Assembly: GCF_001007995.1 (NCBI RefSeq)
Contig: NZ_CP011389.1
Coordinates: forward strand, 682,001-746,000
Reading direction: 5' to 3'
Source: Deinococcus soli (ex Cha et al. 2016)
GTDB lineage: Bacteria > Deinococcota > Deinococci > Deinococcales > Deinococcaceae
DNA: 64,000 bases
The position numbers were made by a program, and so were the translations under genes. The notes below the pieces were generated by a model, which was given only the letters and a program-made list of their open reading frames with translations, was not told the DNA's origin and did not search any database. Shown one piece after another: positions 28,675 to 39,155 of this stretch; position 1 is the stretch's first letter, and each line of letters begins with the position of its first letter.

Positions 28675-30345
28675 TCACACCTGGAAGACGCCGACGCGGA
28701 ATTCGTCCTGGTGGGGGTTCTGCGCGCAGGCTTCGAGGGCGCGGATGAGGCGGTCGCGGGTGTCGTGGGGGGGGATGATCTCGTCGACCCAGAGGCGGGC
28801 GGCGGCGTAGCGGGGGTCGAGTTCAGTGTCGTATTTGCTCTTGACCTCGTCGTAGAGGCGCTGGAGTTCCTCGTCGTCGGGCTGGTGGCCGCTGCGTTTC
28901 AGGGCGGCGAGCTGGATGTCGAGCAGGGTCTTGGCGGCGGCGTTGCCGCTCATGACGGCGTATTTGGCGCTGGGCCACGCGAACAGGAAGCGGGGGGCGT
29001 AGGCCTTGCCGTTCATGGCGTAGTTCCCGGCCCCGAAGCTGCCGCCGGTGATGATGGTGATCTTGGGCACGACAGTGTTGCTCACGGCGTTCACGAGTTT
29101 CGCGCCGCGCCGGATGATGCCTTCCTGTTCGCTGTCGCGGCCGACCATGAAGCCGGTCACGTCGCTCAGGAACACGAGGGGCACGCCCGCCTGGTTGGCG
29201 TCCATGATGAAGCGGGCGGCCTTGTCGGCGCTGTCGCCGTAGATGACCCCGCCGACCTCGATGCGGGTGCGCAGGCCGGGTTCGCCGCCGCTCTTGAGTT
29301 TCTTCTTGATGACCGTGCGCTGGTTGGCGACGAACGCGACAGGGTACCCACCGGCGCGGGCGAAGCCGCACACGAGCGTCTCGCCGTACTCGGGTTTGAA
29401 CTCGTGGAACTCGCCACTGTCGACCAGGGCGGTGATGAGGTCGCGCACGTCGTAGGTCCTGCTGCCGTCGAAACCGACGAGGTCGGTGAGGTCGCGTTCC
29501 GGGGCGGGCAGCGTCTCCTTGCGGCGTCTGGCGAACGGGGCGGGGTCACCCTGGGCGTACAGGTCGGCCAGCGCGCGGATGCGTTTCAGTGCGGCGGCGT
29601 CGTCGGGTTCCTTGTAGTCCACGGTGCCCGCGATAGAGGCGTGCATGCCCGCCCCGCCGAGGTCCTCGCTGTCCACGACCTGTCCGATGGCGGCCTTGAC
29701 CAGTGCGGGCCCGGCGAGGTACAGCCCGGAGCCCTCGGTCATGATCAGGGTGTCGCACATGACGGGCAGGTACGCGCCGCCGGCCACGCAGTTGCCCATG
29801 ATGGCGGCGATCTGCGGGATGCCGCGCGCGCTCATGCGGGCGTTGAGGTAGAACACGCGGCCGAAGTCGTCCTGGTCGGGAAAGATCTCGTCCTGCATGG
29901 GCAGGTATACGCCGGCGCTGTCCACGAGGTACACGACCGGCAGGTGGTTTTCCAGGGCGATGGTCTGCGCGCGGATGACCTTCTTCGCGGTGATGGGGAA
30001 GAACGCCCCGGCCTTCACGGTGGCGTCGTTGGCGATGATCATCCAGGGGCGGCCCTGGATCTGGCCGATGCCGGTGACGGTCCCGCCGGACGGGCAGCCG
30101 CCGACGTCCTGGTACATCTCCCAGCCGGCGAAGGTCATCAGTTCGTCGAAGGGCGTGCCGTCGTCGATGAGCTGGCGGATGCGTTCGCGGGCGGTCAGGC
30201 GGTTCTTGTCGTGCTGGCGCTGCTGGGCCTTGGCGCCGCCACCGGCGTGGACGGTCAGGCGGTCGGTGGCGAGGCGTTCCAGGGCGTCCTGCCACGCGCT
30301 ACGGGTCGGGGGCGCCGGGGGGGCGCTGGTGTCGGGCTGGGTCAT
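28675..30345 (-). CDS. Acyl-CoA carboxylase beta (carboxyltransferase) subunit
   Basis: The subunit transfers carboxyl from biotin to an acyl-CoA. The 556-residue protein resembles methylcrotonyl-CoA and related carboxylases: ARERIRQLIDDGTPFDELM, VYLVDSAGVYLPMQDEIFPD then QDDFGRVFYLNARMSARGIP, GAGNYAMNGKAYAPRFLFAW and SAKYAVMSGNAAAKTLLDIQ. No biotin-carboxylase/biotin-carrier subunit lies in the window, so it must be encoded elsewhere. The promoter has TAGACT (30356-30361, minus strand) with a 14-bp palindrome immediately upstream. Methylcrotonyl-CoA is the likeliest substrate, given the dehydrogenase next to it, but this is an inference. Confidence 0.92.
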   Translation of the reverse strand: MTQPDTSAPPAPPTRSAWQDALERLATDRLTVHAGGGAKAQQRQHDKNRLTARERIRQLIDDGTPFDELMTFAGWEMYQDVGGCPSGGTVTGIGQIQGRPWMIIANDATVKAGAFFPITAKKVIRAQTIALENHLPVVYLVDSAGVYLPMQDEIFPDQDDFGRVFYLNARMSARGIPQIAAIMGNCVAGGAYLPVMCDTLIMTEGSGLYLAGPALVKAAIGQVVDSEDLGGAGMHASIAGTVDYKEPDDAAALKRIRALADLYAQGDPAPFARRRKETLPAPERDLTDLVGFDGSRTYDVRDLITALVDSGEFHEFKPEYGETLVCGFARAGGYPVAFVANQRTVIKKKLKSGGEPGLRTRIEVGGVIYGDSADKAARFIMDANQAGVPLVFLSDVTGFMVGRDSEQEGIIRRGAKLVNAVSNTVVPKITIITGGSFGAGNYAMNGKAYAPRFLFAWPSAKYAVMSGNAAAKTLLDIQLAALKRSGHQPDDEELQRLYDEVKSKYDTELDPRYAAARLWVDEIIPPHDTRDRLIRALEACAQNPHQDEFRVGVFQV

Positions 30346-30355
30346 TGTTGCCCCA

Positions 30356-30376
30356 AGTCTAACAAACGCTCGTTAG
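30356..30376 (-). promoter_or_regulatory. Carboxylase promoter with TetR-type operator
   Basis: On the minus strand, the -10 box TAGACT (30356-30361) is preceded after 1 bp by a palindrome. In + sense it reads CAAACGCTCGTTAG (30363-30376), which fits CNAACGNNCGTTNG, the operator consensus I recall for Thermus PaaR. The same pattern occurs at the scoA promoter. Confidence 0.65.
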
Positions 30377-30455
30377 GGATGTGTGGGATGCCCGGACCCG
30401 GTCGGCCCTCCCCCGCCACCCGCACCGCCGACCGGGTGTCAGACTGGGGGTCACC

Positions 30456-31802
30456 GTGACTGCTCCCTCTCCCCTGCCGCCCGGCCCCCGCACCTCGCCG
30501 CTGCGCTCCGCGCTGGACCTGCGCCGCGACCCGCTGGGCTACCTGCGCCACCTGCGCGCCGCGTACGGGGACGCCTTCCGCGTGCGGATCGGCCCGCGCG
30601 AGGTGCTGATGGTCACGCACCCGGACGCGGCGCGCGAGGTGCTCGTCACGCAGGCCGCGCGGTTCCGCAAGGGACGCGGCATCCAGAAGATGCAGGACTT
30701 CCTGGGCACGGGCCTCCTGACCGCCGAGGGGCAGACGTGGCGCACCCACCGCCGCCTGATGCAGCCCTCCTTTCACCGCGCGGCGCTGAGCGGCATGGCA
30801 GACGACATCGTGCAGGCGGCCCGGCCCACCCACACGGCCCTGCTGAAGGCCGCCGACTCCGGCGTGGGGCTGGAGGTGGGCGGCGAGATGCTGCGCGTCA
30901 CGCTGCGCGCCGTGGCGTCGGTGCTGTTCGGCACCGGCCTGAGCGACGGGGAACTGGCCGTGGTGGAGGCCGAACTGCCGCCCCTGCTGGACCACACGGC
31001 CAGTCGCGTGCGCTCGGTGGTGGACCTGCCGCGCTGGCTCCCCACCCCGGCCGGGCAACGCTCGGCGGCCGCCAGCCGGGCACTGGACGCCATCGTGGCG
31101 CGCATCATCGCCGCGCGGCGGGCCGAGCAGGAGGCCGGCACCCCGGGGAACGACCTGCTGGGCCTGCTGCTGGCCGCCCGCGACGAGGAAGGCGGCGGCC
31201 TGAGTGACCGCGAACTGCGCGACGAGGTCATGACGCTGTTCCTGGCCGGACACGAGACGACCGCGAACACCCTGACGTTCCTGCTGCTGCTGCTGGCCCG
31301 CCACCCCGACGTGCAGGCCCGCGTGCAGGCCGAACTGCGCGGGGTGCTGGGTGACCGCGACCCCACCGCCGCCGACCTCCCGCGCCTGCCGCTGCTGAAC
31401 GCCTGCATCCAGGAGACGCTGCGGCTGTACCCGCCCGCGTGGCTGGTGCCCCGGCAGGCGACCGCCCCGGTCCGCGTGGCGGGCTTCGACCTGCCGGAGG
31501 GCGCGGCGGTGTCGGTGTGCATCTACCTGCTGCAGCGGCACGCGGCGTACTGGCCCGACCCGCACACCTTCGTGCCGGACCGCTGGCTGCGCGGCGAACG
31601 CACCCCGGACGCGTTCATGCCGTTCGGACTGGGGCCGCGCATGTGCATCGGGAACAACCTCGCCCTGATGGAGGCCGGGCTGATCGCGGCGCTGCTGCTG
31701 CGGGACGTGCACGTGACCGTCCCGGACGGCGGCCCGACCGGCCTGCACGCGGGCGTGACCCTGCGCCCGGACGGCCCGGTGACCGCCGTATTCCACCGCT
31801 GA
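30456..31802 (+). CDS. Cytochrome P450
   Basis: This haem monooxygenase of 448 residues has all class signatures: oxygen-binding I-helix LAGHETTANTL, K-helix ETLR (in NACIQETLRLYPPAWLVP), and the haem loop FMPFGLGPRMCIGNN with the Cys ligand. The GTG start at 30456 follows a TGGGGGT stretch. Deinococcus P450s include the carotenoid-ring hydroxylase of the deinoxanthin pathway, and this gene could be such an enzyme, but no carotenoid gene is nearby. No redox partner is adjacent. A hairpin follows. Confidence 0.95.
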   Translation: MTAPSPLPPGPRTSPLRSALDLRRDPLGYLRHLRAAYGDAFRVRIGPREVLMVTHPDAAREVLVTQAARFRKGRGIQKMQDFLGTGLLTAEGQTWRTHRRLMQPSFHRAALSGMADDIVQAARPTHTALLKAADSGVGLEVGGEMLRVTLRAVASVLFGTGLSDGELAVVEAELPPLLDHTASRVRSVVDLPRWLPTPAGQRSAAASRALDAIVARIIAARRAEQEAGTPGNDLLGLLLAARDEEGGGLSDRELRDEVMTLFLAGHETTANTLTFLLLLLARHPDVQARVQAELRGVLGDRDPTAADLPRLPLLNACIQETLRLYPPAWLVPRQATAPVRVAGFDLPEGAAVSVCIYLLQRHAAYWPDPHTFVPDRWLRGERTPDAFMPFGLGPRMCIGNNLALMEAGLIAALLLRDVHVTVPDGGPTGLHAGVTLRPDGPVTAVFHR

Positions 31803-31810
31803 ACGACGCT

Positions 31811-31835
31811 CGGCCCCGGCGACAGACCGGGGCCG
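31811..31835 (+). terminator. Hairpin after the P450 gene
   Basis: Perfect 9-bp arms CGGCCCCGG and CCGGGGCCG with a 7-nt loop lie 8 bp after the stop. There is no U tract. Confidence 0.65.
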
Positions 31836-31883
31836 GAGCTCAGACGGGACTCCATTGATTCCAGGTCCATCAGGGCCGCCCGG

Positions 31884-31898
31884 TGGCCCCCTCACCCT
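31884..31898. repeat. 15-bp repeat word shared with the hairpin at 49745-49787
   Basis: TGGCCCCCTCACCCT occurs here and again at 49773-49787, and in reverse complement at 49745-49759. Here it is followed by a C/T-rich tract and a run of seven G (31931-31937). It appears to be a dispersed intergenic element. Confidence 0.55.
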
Positions 31899-31999
31899 TC
31901 CGTCGCTCCGTTCCTCCCTCCCTCTCCCTCAGGGGGGGAGGGGACAGCGGAACGCGATCACGCGGGAAGCAAGTCATTTCTATCCCGTACCAGACGGGC

Positions 32000-32629
<630 letters not shown>

Positions 32630-32768
32630 GGGTGACCTCCTTGAAGTCAGTGGGGGTGGGATTGTGAAAGTCAGGGGCAGCTTGCGGCGCGGGTTGCCGG
32701 GGTGTCAAGCCGCCGGGCCCGCTGGAATGGACACCTGTATCATGCCCGGCGCCCATCACAGGCCCGTT

Positions 32769-33701
32769 TCAGGTGGGGCTTCCGCTTCCCGCGCCCGGAG
32801 CGCCGCTCGCTGCCTCCAGCATCCGCCGGAGGATGACGTGGTGGTCCTCGAAGAACTGCCTCGGGCGAACCAGAGCGTGCGCGAGGGGCACCGGGCGGGT
32901 CCCCGCAGGCGGCGCGTCCGCGAGGACGGCGTGCGCGGTGGTGGGCACGCCCAGCGAGCGGGCCGGGTGGGCGAACGCGGCGGCCCCTGCGGGCAGCGCC
33001 TCCGGGGACAGGGGCGTGGCGGGGAGTGTCCACAATCCCGCGCCGACCGGGCCGGAACGGCGGGCGAGCCACACGTGTTCCGGTGTGACGTGCAGGTCGA
33101 GGCGTTCGTGGCGGGGCGTGCCGTCCCAGCCGGCCCGTTCGGCCTCCAGAGCGGTCCACTCGGTGCGCAGGCGGGTCAAAGTGCGGGTGCCCAGGAAGCG
33201 GGCCAGGAACGCGGCGACCGCCGGGGGCAGGTGGGCGGGCACCTCGCCCCGTTCCAGGAGGGCGCGGCGCACCGCCGTGGCGTTCAGCACGCTCTCCTGC
33301 ACCATCACCGGTGGGCTGGGGTCGAGGGTCCAGTCGGGGAACCAGTGCAGGTAGCTGCTGCTGGCGTCCTTCTCGAAGCCGGTCAGGTGGATGGGGTCGT
33401 TCCCGGCCTCTGCCCGCGCGAGGTGCCGCACGTGCGCCGCCCAGCGGGTCGCGTCGAACTCGTCCGGGAGGGGCAGCAGGGTCACGCGGCCCGGCGGGAC
33501 TCCCGACTCGCGCAGGGCGGCGCGGATCATCCCGGCCCGTTCGCGCGGCGTGAACGGATTGCGGGCGCTGCGGGCGAGGTTCGCGCTGCCCAGCAGCACC
33601 AGCAGCCGGCCGTGCCGGTCCAGGGCCGCGTGCATGGTGTGCAGGTGCCCGGCGTGCGACGGCTGGAAGCGGCCCACGTACACGACCAGCGGGCCGGTCA
33701 C
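32769..33701 (-). CDS. NMN adenylyltransferase (NadM type) with degenerate Nudix domain
   Basis: The N-terminal about 165 residues are a nucleotidyltransferase that makes NAD or nicotinate adenine dinucleotide: [18 protein letters not shown] carries the HxGH motif, and [16 protein letters not shown] follows. The C-terminal about 130 residues align in layout with the Nudix half of bifunctional NadM/Nudix proteins ([27 protein letters not shown]), but the Nudix box (REUxEExGU) is absent. The hydrolase half is therefore probably inactive. Its start overlaps the pncB stop by 4 bp. Pathway partners niaP, pncB and nadE are adjacent. Confidence 0.88.
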   Translation of the reverse strand: MTGPLVVYVGRFQPSHAGHLHTMHAALDRHGRLLVLLGSANLARSARNPFTPRERAGMIRAALRESGVPPGRVTLLPLPDEFDATRWAAHVRHLARAEAGNDPIHLTGFEKDASSSYLHWFPDWTLDPSPPVMVQESVLNATAVRRALLERGEVPAHLPPAVAAFLARFLGTRTLTRLRTEWTALEAERAGWDGTPRHERLDLHVTPEHVWLARRSGPVGAGLWTLPATPLSPEALPAGAAAFAHPARSLGVPTTAHAVLADAPPAGTRPVPLAHALVRPRQFFEDHHVILRRMLEAASGAPGAGSGSPT

Positions 33702-35158
33702 AGCCCGTGGCGGTCGCGCAGGCGGGCGATCAGCGTGTCGCGCCGCGCCTGCAGGGGGGCGCCCAGGCTCACGTGGTAGCGGTGCGGGTTCAGGAGGCGG
33801 CGGGTACCTTCGGGCAGCGCGGCGATGTCCGCGCGGGCACGGGACTGGAGGTCGGTCAGCGGTTCGGGTGGCTGTCGGCGCACGCCGCCGTCCATGACGA
33901 CCACGCGCGGGTCAACCCAGGTCAGTCCGGCGGGCACGCGGCGTGACCCGAGGGGGTTGGTGGGGTCGCTGACGCGCTCGCCGGGCTGCGGCGCGGCGTC
34001 GTGCAGGCCCGTGATGACGTCCATGACCAGTCCGCCCTGCCCGGTGTAGGCGCGCCAGACGCGTTTGTCGCCGGGCACGCTGGCCTTGGTGGGGTCTCCG
34101 GTGAGTTTCATGCGGCCCTCGCCGTTCAGCGCGACGAGCTTGAACACGCCGCCCAGCGCGCCGCCCCCCTCGCCGCCGCCCGTGGCGAGCTGCGTGCCGA
34201 CGCCGTACACGTCCACCCGGCCGCCGCCCTTGATGACGCTCTCGATCACGAATTCGGACAGGTCGTTGCTGGCGACGATCTGCACGTCGGGGAAGCCCGC
34301 CCCGTCCAGCGCGGCGCGCACCTGCGCGGACAGGTACGCGAGGTCCCCGCTGTCCAGCCGCACGCCGCGCAGCTCGTGCCCGGCTCCGCGCAGTTCCCGC
34401 GCGACGGTCAGGGCGTTCGGGAGGCCGCTGCGCAGCGTGTCGAAGGTGTCCAGCAGCAGCGTGGTGGCGTCCGGGTACAGCCGGGCGTACGCGCGGAAGG
34501 CGTCCAGTTCGGTCGGGAACGCCTCGACCCAGGCGTGCGCGTGCGTGCCGGTGGCGCGCAGGCCGTAGCGGGCGGCGGCCTCGACGTTGCTCGTGCCGGT
34601 CGCCCCACCGATCACGGCGGCGCGCGTGGCGCCCAGCGCGCCGTCCGGACCCTGCGCGCGGCGCGCGCCGAACTCCACGACCTCGCCCCCGTGCGGGCTG
34701 GCCTGCGCGGCGGACACCAGCCGCGCGGCCTTCGTGGCGATCAGGGTCTGGAAGTTCAGGACGTTCAGCAGTGCCGTCTCGATCAGCTGCGCCTCCCACA
34801 GCGGCCCGCGCACGGTCAGCAGCGGTTCGTGCGGGAAGACCACGCGGCCCTCCGGGAAGGCCGTGACCTGCCCGGTGAAGCGCCACTCGCGCAGGGCGCT
34901 CAGGAAGGCCGGGCGGAACAGCCCGGTGCCCTCCAGGTACGCGAGGTCCCGGTCCGTGAAGCGCAGGCCCTCCAGCGCACTCAGGGCGGGGTCCAGTCCG
35001 GCCCACACCGCGTACCCGCCCTGGAACGGCGCGCGTCGGAAGTACAGGTCGAAGATGGCGGTCTGGGTGTGCAGACCGGCCTCGTGGTACCCCTGCAGCA
35101 TGGTCAGCTGGTACAGATCCGTGAACAGCGCCGAGCCGAGCGGGGACGCACCCATCAT
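33698..35158 (-). CDS. pncB: Nicotinate phosphoribosyltransferase
   Basis: The enzyme converts nicotinate to nicotinate mononucleotide, the first step of NAD salvage. The 486-residue protein has [20 protein letters not shown], the [16 protein letters not shown] loop, [34 protein letters not shown] and [12 protein letters not shown]. The start is the first of two adjacent ATGs, preceded by GGAAGGAG. It overlaps the niaP stop (ATGA), and the NadM gene overlaps its own stop, so niaP-pncB-nadM is a tightly coupled operon. A longer upstream frame lies inside niaP and is rejected. Confidence 0.95.
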   Translation of the reverse strand: MMGASPLGSALFTDLYQLTMLQGYHEAGLHTQTAIFDLYFRRAPFQGGYAVWAGLDPALSALEGLRFTDRDLAYLEGTGLFRPAFLSALREWRFTGQVTAFPEGRVVFPHEPLLTVRGPLWEAQLIETALLNVLNFQTLIATKAARLVSAAQASPHGGEVVEFGARRAQGPDGALGATRAAVIGGATGTSNVEAAARYGLRATGTHAHAWVEAFPTELDAFRAYARLYPDATTLLLDTFDTLRSGLPNALTVARELRGAGHELRGVRLDSGDLAYLSAQVRAALDGAGFPDVQIVASNDLSEFVIESVIKGGGRVDVYGVGTQLATGGGEGGGALGGVFKLVALNGEGRMKLTGDPTKASVPGDKRVWRAYTGQGGLVMDVITGLHDAAPQPGERVSDPTNPLGSRRVPAGLTWVDPRVVVMDGGVRRQPPEPLTDLQSRARADIAALPEGTRRLLNPHRYHVSLGAPLQARRDTLIARLRDRHGL

Positions 35159-36558
35159 CCGTGTTCTCCTTCCGGGACCGCCTGCCCGCGCGGTTCCAGC
35201 CCGGTGGCCCACACGCACCCAGCCGAGATGATGAACGACGCGGCGAACACCGTCAGCGCCTGCCCGAGATTCCCGCTGAGCAGCAGGCCGCCCGCGACCG
35301 GGGAGATCAGGCTGCCCAGCCGCGCGGCGGCACTGACGGTGCCCATGCCGGTGGCGCGCAGGGTCGTGGGGAACACCTCGGCGGCGAAGGCGTACAGCGC
35401 GCCCCAGGTGCCCAGCAGCGAGAACGACAGCAGCCCCGAGGCCAGCAGCGTCCAGGCGGGCTCGCTGGAGAGCATGAACAGGTACGCGCCCGCCGCGCTG
35501 GCCAGCATGAACCCCACCAGGGTCACGCGGCGGCCCACCCACTCGATCAGCAGGCTGGACAGCAGGTACCCGGGAATCTGCGCCAGGGCCAGGATCATGG
35601 CCAGGCGGTATGCCTCGGGCAGATCCACGCCCTGCGTGCGGAGGTACGTGGGCAGCCACGAGAAGATCCCGTAGTAGCCCAGGCTCATGCCGAACCACGC
35701 CAGCGCCAGCAGCAGCGTCCGGTCGCGCAGCTGCGGAGCCAGCAGCGCCCCCCAGCGGGGCGGGCGGGCCGGGACGCGTCGGGGCGGGGCCAGCGGAAGC
35801 ACAGGCGGGGCCTGACCGTTCAGCTCCGCCACGCGGATCAGCGCGGCGTGCGCGTCCTCCACCCGGCCGCGGGAGAGGAGCCAGCGCGGCGAGTCCGGCA
35901 CGCCAGTGCGCACGAGCAGCCCCACCACGCCGGGCAGCGCGGCGATCAGCACGAGCAGCCGCCAGCCCTCCTGCGGGGGCAGCAGCTGCCCGAGCAGGTA
36001 TGCCAGCGCGGCGATCAGCAGCGTCCCGATCGCCCAGAACCCCTCGGTGAGCACCAGGAAGCGGCCCCGGACGCGCCGGGGGACGAACTCGGCCATCAGG
36101 GCGTAATCGACGGCCATGGTCCCGCCGATCGCGAAGCCCGCCAGGACCCGCGCGGCCACCAGCACCCAGATGTTCGGCGCCATGGCCCCCACCAGCCCGA
36201 AGATCACGCCTGCCAGGACCGTGATCAGGAACACCGGGCGGCGGCCGTACACGTCCGCCTGACGGCCCCAGAAGGGCGCGCCGATCAGCATGCCCGCGAA
36301 CGTCGCCGAGAGCAGCATGGTGGCGCCCAGCGCGCCGGGCGGCAGGCCGAAGGTGGCGTTCACGCCGGGCAGCGCGAAGCCCATCAGGAGGACCTCCATG
36401 GCGTCCGCCGCGAAGGTCAGGCCGCAGATGAGCAGCAGCCGGATCTGGAACGCCCCGACCCCCAGGCTCTCGATGACGGCGTCCACGGTGGTGGTGCCGG
36501 GCAGCGGCGCGGCGGGCACGTCGTCCGGGAGGTACAGTCGGGTGGGCCGCTCGGTCAC
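35155..36558 (-). CDS. niaP: MFS transporter, probable niacin importer NiaP
   Basis: This 467-residue, 12-helix major-facilitator transporter resembles Bacillus NiaP along its length: [51 protein letters not shown] after [46 protein letters not shown] and [20 protein letters not shown]. Coupling to pncB supports nicotinate import. The GTG at 36558 is chosen because TACACT on the minus strand (36565-36570) lies 6 nt upstream. It is divergent from nadE across a region rich in inverted repeats. Confidence 0.87.
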   Translation of the reverse strand: MTERPTRLYLPDDVPAAPLPGTTTVDAVIESLGVGAFQIRLLLICGLTFAADAMEVLLMGFALPGVNATFGLPPGALGATMLLSATFAGMLIGAPFWGRQADVYGRRPVFLITVLAGVIFGLVGAMAPNIWVLVAARVLAGFAIGGTMAVDYALMAEFVPRRVRGRFLVLTEGFWAIGTLLIAALAYLLGQLLPPQEGWRLLVLIAALPGVVGLLVRTGVPDSPRWLLSRGRVEDAHAALIRVAELNGQAPPVLPLAPPRRVPARPPRWGALLAPQLRDRTLLLALAWFGMSLGYYGIFSWLPTYLRTQGVDLPEAYRLAMILALAQIPGYLLSSLLIEWVGRRVTLVGFMLASAAGAYLFMLSSEPAWTLLASGLLSFSLLGTWGALYAFAAEVFPTTLRATGMGTVSAAARLGSLISPVAGGLLLSGNLGQALTVFAASFIISAGCVWATGLEPRGQAVPEGEHG

Positions 36559-36564
36559 CCGTTC

Positions 36565-36570
36565 AGTGTA
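36565..36570 (-). promoter_or_regulatory. -10 box of the niaP operon
   Basis: TACACT on the minus strand, 6 nt before the GTG start; it implies a leaderless mRNA for niaP-pncB-nadM. Confidence 0.6.
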
Positions 36571-36601
36571 GAGCGTTCCTGCCCGCGCCCGGGCGCCACC
36601 T

Positions 36602-36673
36602 GACAGCGGTTTCCAGTTCCAGTGAAGGGCCAGCACCCCGCCCCGCAACTTCACTTCCAACCGCTGTCTTTTT
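36602..36673 (+). terminator. Large hairpin with T tract in the niaP-nadE intergenic region
   Basis: Outer arms GACAGCGGTT (36602-36611) and AACCGCTGTC (36659-36668) and inner arms AGTGAAG (36621-36627) and CTTCACT (36649-36655) fold into one long stem followed by TTTTT. It could end a short upstream transcript or an antisense RNA, or be a mobile-element relic. Confidence 0.6.
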
Positions 36674-36713
36674 CAGGTGCTCGCTCTGCGGCGCAGCTCT
36701 TCAAGTCCGCTCG

Positions 36714-36777
36714 ATTCAGAGACCTCCAGGGTCCCCCTCAGGATCTCTGAATTCTGCGTGAGCGCATCTGGGATACT
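36714..36777 (+). promoter_or_regulatory. nadE promoter with upstream inverted repeat
   Basis: GATACT (36772-36777) lies 7 nt before the nadE ATG. Upstream, ATTCAGAGA (36714-36722) and TCTCTGAAT (36744-36752) form a 9-bp inverted repeat spaced by 21 bp, a possible operator for NAD-related control of both divergent units. Confidence 0.5.
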
Positions 36778-36784
36778 GCGCGGC

Positions 36785-37639
36785 ATGAGCATGCAGCAGG
36801 CCATCATCAGGGAACTGGAGGTCCGCCCGGTCATCGACCCGGCGCAGGAGGTCGAGCGGCGCGTGGCGTTCCTGTGCGCGTACCTGCGGGCCTCGGGCAC
36901 GCGCGGGTTCGTGCTGGGCATCAGCGGCGGGCAGGACAGCACCCTGGCGGGGCGCCTGTGCCAGCTGGCCGCCGAGCGCCTGCGCGCCGACGGGACCGAG
37001 GCGACCTTCGTGGCGGTGCGCCTGCCATACGGCGTGCAGGCCGACGAGGCAGACGCGCAGCGCGCCCTGGCATTCATCCGACCCGACCGGAGCGTGACGG
37101 TGAACGTGAAGGGCGCCGTGGACGCCGCCTCGGGTGCCGCCGCTGCCGCGCTGACCGGGGCCGCGCTGACCGAGGCTGGGGCGGGCGGCGAACTGCGCGA
37201 CTTCGTGCGGGGGAACATCAAGGCCCGCGAGCGGATGGTCGCCCAGTACGCGCTGGCCGGGCAGCTGAACCTGCTCGTGGTGGGCACCGACCACGCCGCG
37301 GAAGCCATCACGGGCTTTTTCACGAAGTACGGGGACGGCGGCGTGGACCTGACCCCCCTGACCGGCCTGAGCAAACGCCAGGGCGCGCAGCTGCTGGAAT
37401 TCCTGGGCGCACCCCGCGAGACGTGGCAGAAGGTGCCCACCGCCGACCTGGAAGACGACCGCCCCGGCCTGCCCGACGAGGTCGCGCTGGGCCTGACGTA
37501 CGCGCAGATCGACGATTACCTGGAAGGCAAGCCGGTCGCGCCGGAGGTGGCCGGGAAACTGGAGCGCCTGTACCGCGTCACCCGCCACAAGCGCGCTGTG
37601 CCGGTCACGCCCTTCGACGGGTGGTGGCAGGAGGCGTAG
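36785..37639 (+). CDS. nadE: Ammonia-dependent NAD+ synthetase
   Basis: NadE amidates nicotinate adenine dinucleotide to NAD in the last pathway step. The 284-residue protein has the PP-loop [20 protein letters not shown], the [20 protein letters not shown] stretch, [20 protein letters not shown] and the C-terminal [15 protein letters not shown]. It has no glutaminase domain, so free ammonia is the donor. The ATG at 36785 fits a leaderless promoter. It is divergent from the niaP-pncB-nadM operon, with which it completes nicotinate-to-NAD salvage. Confidence 0.96.
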   Translation: MSMQQAIIRELEVRPVIDPAQEVERRVAFLCAYLRASGTRGFVLGISGGQDSTLAGRLCQLAAERLRADGTEATFVAVRLPYGVQADEADAQRALAFIRPDRSVTVNVKGAVDAASGAAAAALTGAALTEAGAGGELRDFVRGNIKARERMVAQYALAGQLNLLVVGTDHAAEAITGFFTKYGDGGVDLTPLTGLSKRQGAQLLEFLGAPRETWQKVPTADLEDDRPGLPDEVALGLTYAQIDDYLEGKPVAPEVAGKLERLYRVTRHKRAVPVTPFDGWWQEA

Positions 37640-37696
37640 ACGGACCGGAGGTCACGCGGGGTAGAGGCTCCCGCGTGACCTCCCAGGCAGCCGGAC

Positions 37697-38395
37697 CTAC
37701 CCGGCGCGGACGGTGCGCTGCTCGATGCGCTTCTCGGGCGCCGCGTTGAGCACGACGCGCTGCACGAAGATGCCGGGGGTGTCCACGTCGTCCGGATCGA
37801 TCTGACCGATCTCGACGATCTCCTCGACCTCCGCGACCGTCACCCGGCCGCAGGTGGCGGCCATCGGGTTGAAGTTGCGGGCGGTCTTGCGGTACACGAG
37901 GTTCCCGGCGCGGTCGGCCTTCCAGGCCTTCACCAGCGCCACGTCGGCCACGATGCCGCGTTCGAGGATGAACGTCTGGCCGTCAAAGTCCTTGTGTTCC
38001 TTGCCCTCGGCGACCGTGGTGCCCACGCCGGTCTTCGTGTAGAAGCCGGGAATGCCCGCCCCACCGGCGCGCATGCGTTCGGCCAGCGTGCCCTGCGGCG
38101 TGAATTCCAGTTCGAGTTCCCCGGCGAGGTACTGGCGTTCGAATTCCTTGTTCTCGCCGACGTAGGAGCTGATCATCTTGCGGATCTGGCGGGTCTGGAG
38201 CAGCAGCCCCAGGCCCCAGCCGTCCACGCCCGCGTTGTTGCTGACGGCGGTCAGGTTGGTGGCGCCGCTGTCGCGCAGGGCCAGGATGAGCTGTTCGGGA
38301 ATGCCGCACAGGCCGAAGCCCCCCACGGCGATGGTCTGGCCGTCGGCCACGATGTCTGCAAGCGCCGCGTGGGCGTCGGGGTACACCTTATTCAT
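37697..38395 (-). CDS. scoA: 3-oxoacid CoA-transferase subunit A
   Basis: The alpha subunit has 232 residues: [60 protein letters not shown] then [20 protein letters not shown], and [10 protein letters not shown]. It pairs with scoB, which is 5 kb away at 32000-32629. TACACT on the minus strand (38405-38410) lies 9 nt before the ATG, with a 14-bp palindrome just upstream like that at the carboxylase promoter. The gene is convergent with nadE. Confidence 0.95.
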   Translation of the reverse strand: MNKVYPDAHAALADIVADGQTIAVGGFGLCGIPEQLILALRDSGATNLTAVSNNAGVDGWGLGLLLQTRQIRKMISSYVGENKEFERQYLAGELELEFTPQGTLAERMRAGGAGIPGFYTKTGVGTTVAEGKEHKDFDGQTFILERGIVADVALVKAWKADRAGNLVYRKTARNFNPMAATCGRVTVAEVEEIVEIGQIDPDDVDTPGIFVQRVVLNAAPEKRIEQRTVRAG

Positions 38396-38404
38396 GTTGG
38401 CTCC

Positions 38405-38427
38405 AGTGTAGAACGAACGGTCGTTAG
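38405..38427 (-). promoter_or_regulatory. scoA promoter with TetR-type operator
   Basis: The -10 box TACACT (38405-38410, minus strand) is preceded after 3 bp by a palindrome. In + sense it reads CGAACGGTCGTTAG (38414-38427), an exact fit to CNAACGNNCGTTNG. The arrangement matches the site at 30356-30376. Confidence 0.65.
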
Positions 38428-39155
38428 GACGCGGGGAGGGTGTCCAGGAATCCCTCCAGCAGCGCGCGGAAGGCCGCCGGGTCCTCCTGCGGGAAGCCGT
38501 GCCCGCGCCCGGGCAGGACGGTGGCGGCCGTCCCCAGCGCCGCCGCCTGCGCCCGCACGAGGTCCGGGGTGATCAGGGCGTCCAGCTCGCCGCCCAGGAC
38601 CAGGGTCGGCAGCCCGGCCAGCCGCCCGGCCTCCACCTGCCAGTCGGCGAGCGCACGGGCGTTCCCGCTGTAGTGCGCGGCGGCCATGCTCGCCCCGTCG
38701 GTCAGCAGGTCCGCGAAGTTCGCGGGTCGCCCGGAGGGGAAGAGCGCGCCCAGGCTGGCTTCCATCAGAGCGGGCGTGGTGCGCAGCAGTTCCAGCACCG
38801 GGTAGTGCTCCTCGGGCGTGACCAGTCCGCTCAGGGGCGCGCTGGCCGCCAGCACCAGCCCCGACAGGGCCTGCGGCCCTCGCGCCGCGACCTCCAGCGC
38901 CACCGCGCCGCCCAGCGAGTGCCCCAGCAGCACCGGCCGCGTGACGCCCTGCCCCCCCAGCCAATCCTGCACCCAGTCCGCATACGCCCGGATGGAGACG
39001 GGGCCCGAATGCGGCGTGCCCGCGAAGCCCGGCAGGTCCGGGGCGAGCACCCGCCACCCGGCTGGCGGCGCGGCGAGCAGGTCCACCCACCAGCGGGACG
39101 AGGCGAAATTACCGTGCAGGGCCACCAGCGTTCGGGTCACGCCTCCATCAGACAT
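38424..39155 (-). CDS. Alpha/beta hydrolase
   Basis: This 243-residue serine hydrolase has [19 protein letters not shown], the nucleophile elbow [17 protein letters not shown], an acid region [14 protein letters not shown] and the His in [13 protein letters not shown]. It overlaps the upstream MetX-like gene by 8 bp and ends only 28 bp before the scoA start, with the operator of scoA overlapping its last codons. The substrate is unknown; the context suggests an acyl ester or thioester. Confidence 0.88.
   Translation of the reverse strand: MSDGGVTRTLVALHGNFASSRWWVDLLAAPPAGWRVLAPDLPGFAGTPHSGPVSIRAYADWVQDWLGGQGVTRPVLLGHSLGGAVALEVAARGPQALSGLVLAASAPLSGLVTPEEHYPVLELLRTTPALMEASLGALFPSGRPANFADLLTDGASMAAAHYSGNARALADWQVEAGRLAGLPTLVLGGELDALITPDLVRAQAAALGTAATVLPGRGHGFPQEDPAAFRALLEGFLDTLPAS

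Noticed and set aside
28711..30459. A 582-codon plus-strand frame opposite the acyl-CoA carboxylase gene
   Set aside because: Antisense shadow: repetitive Gly/Val/Ala translation, no recognisable motif, and no start signal.
33698..35698. A 666-codon frame suggesting a longer pncB fusion protein
   Set aside because: The extra N-terminal part lies inside niaP on the same strand in another frame and has shadow composition (Gly/Arg/Ala). pncB homology starts exactly at the ATG at 35158, which has a ribosome binding site.
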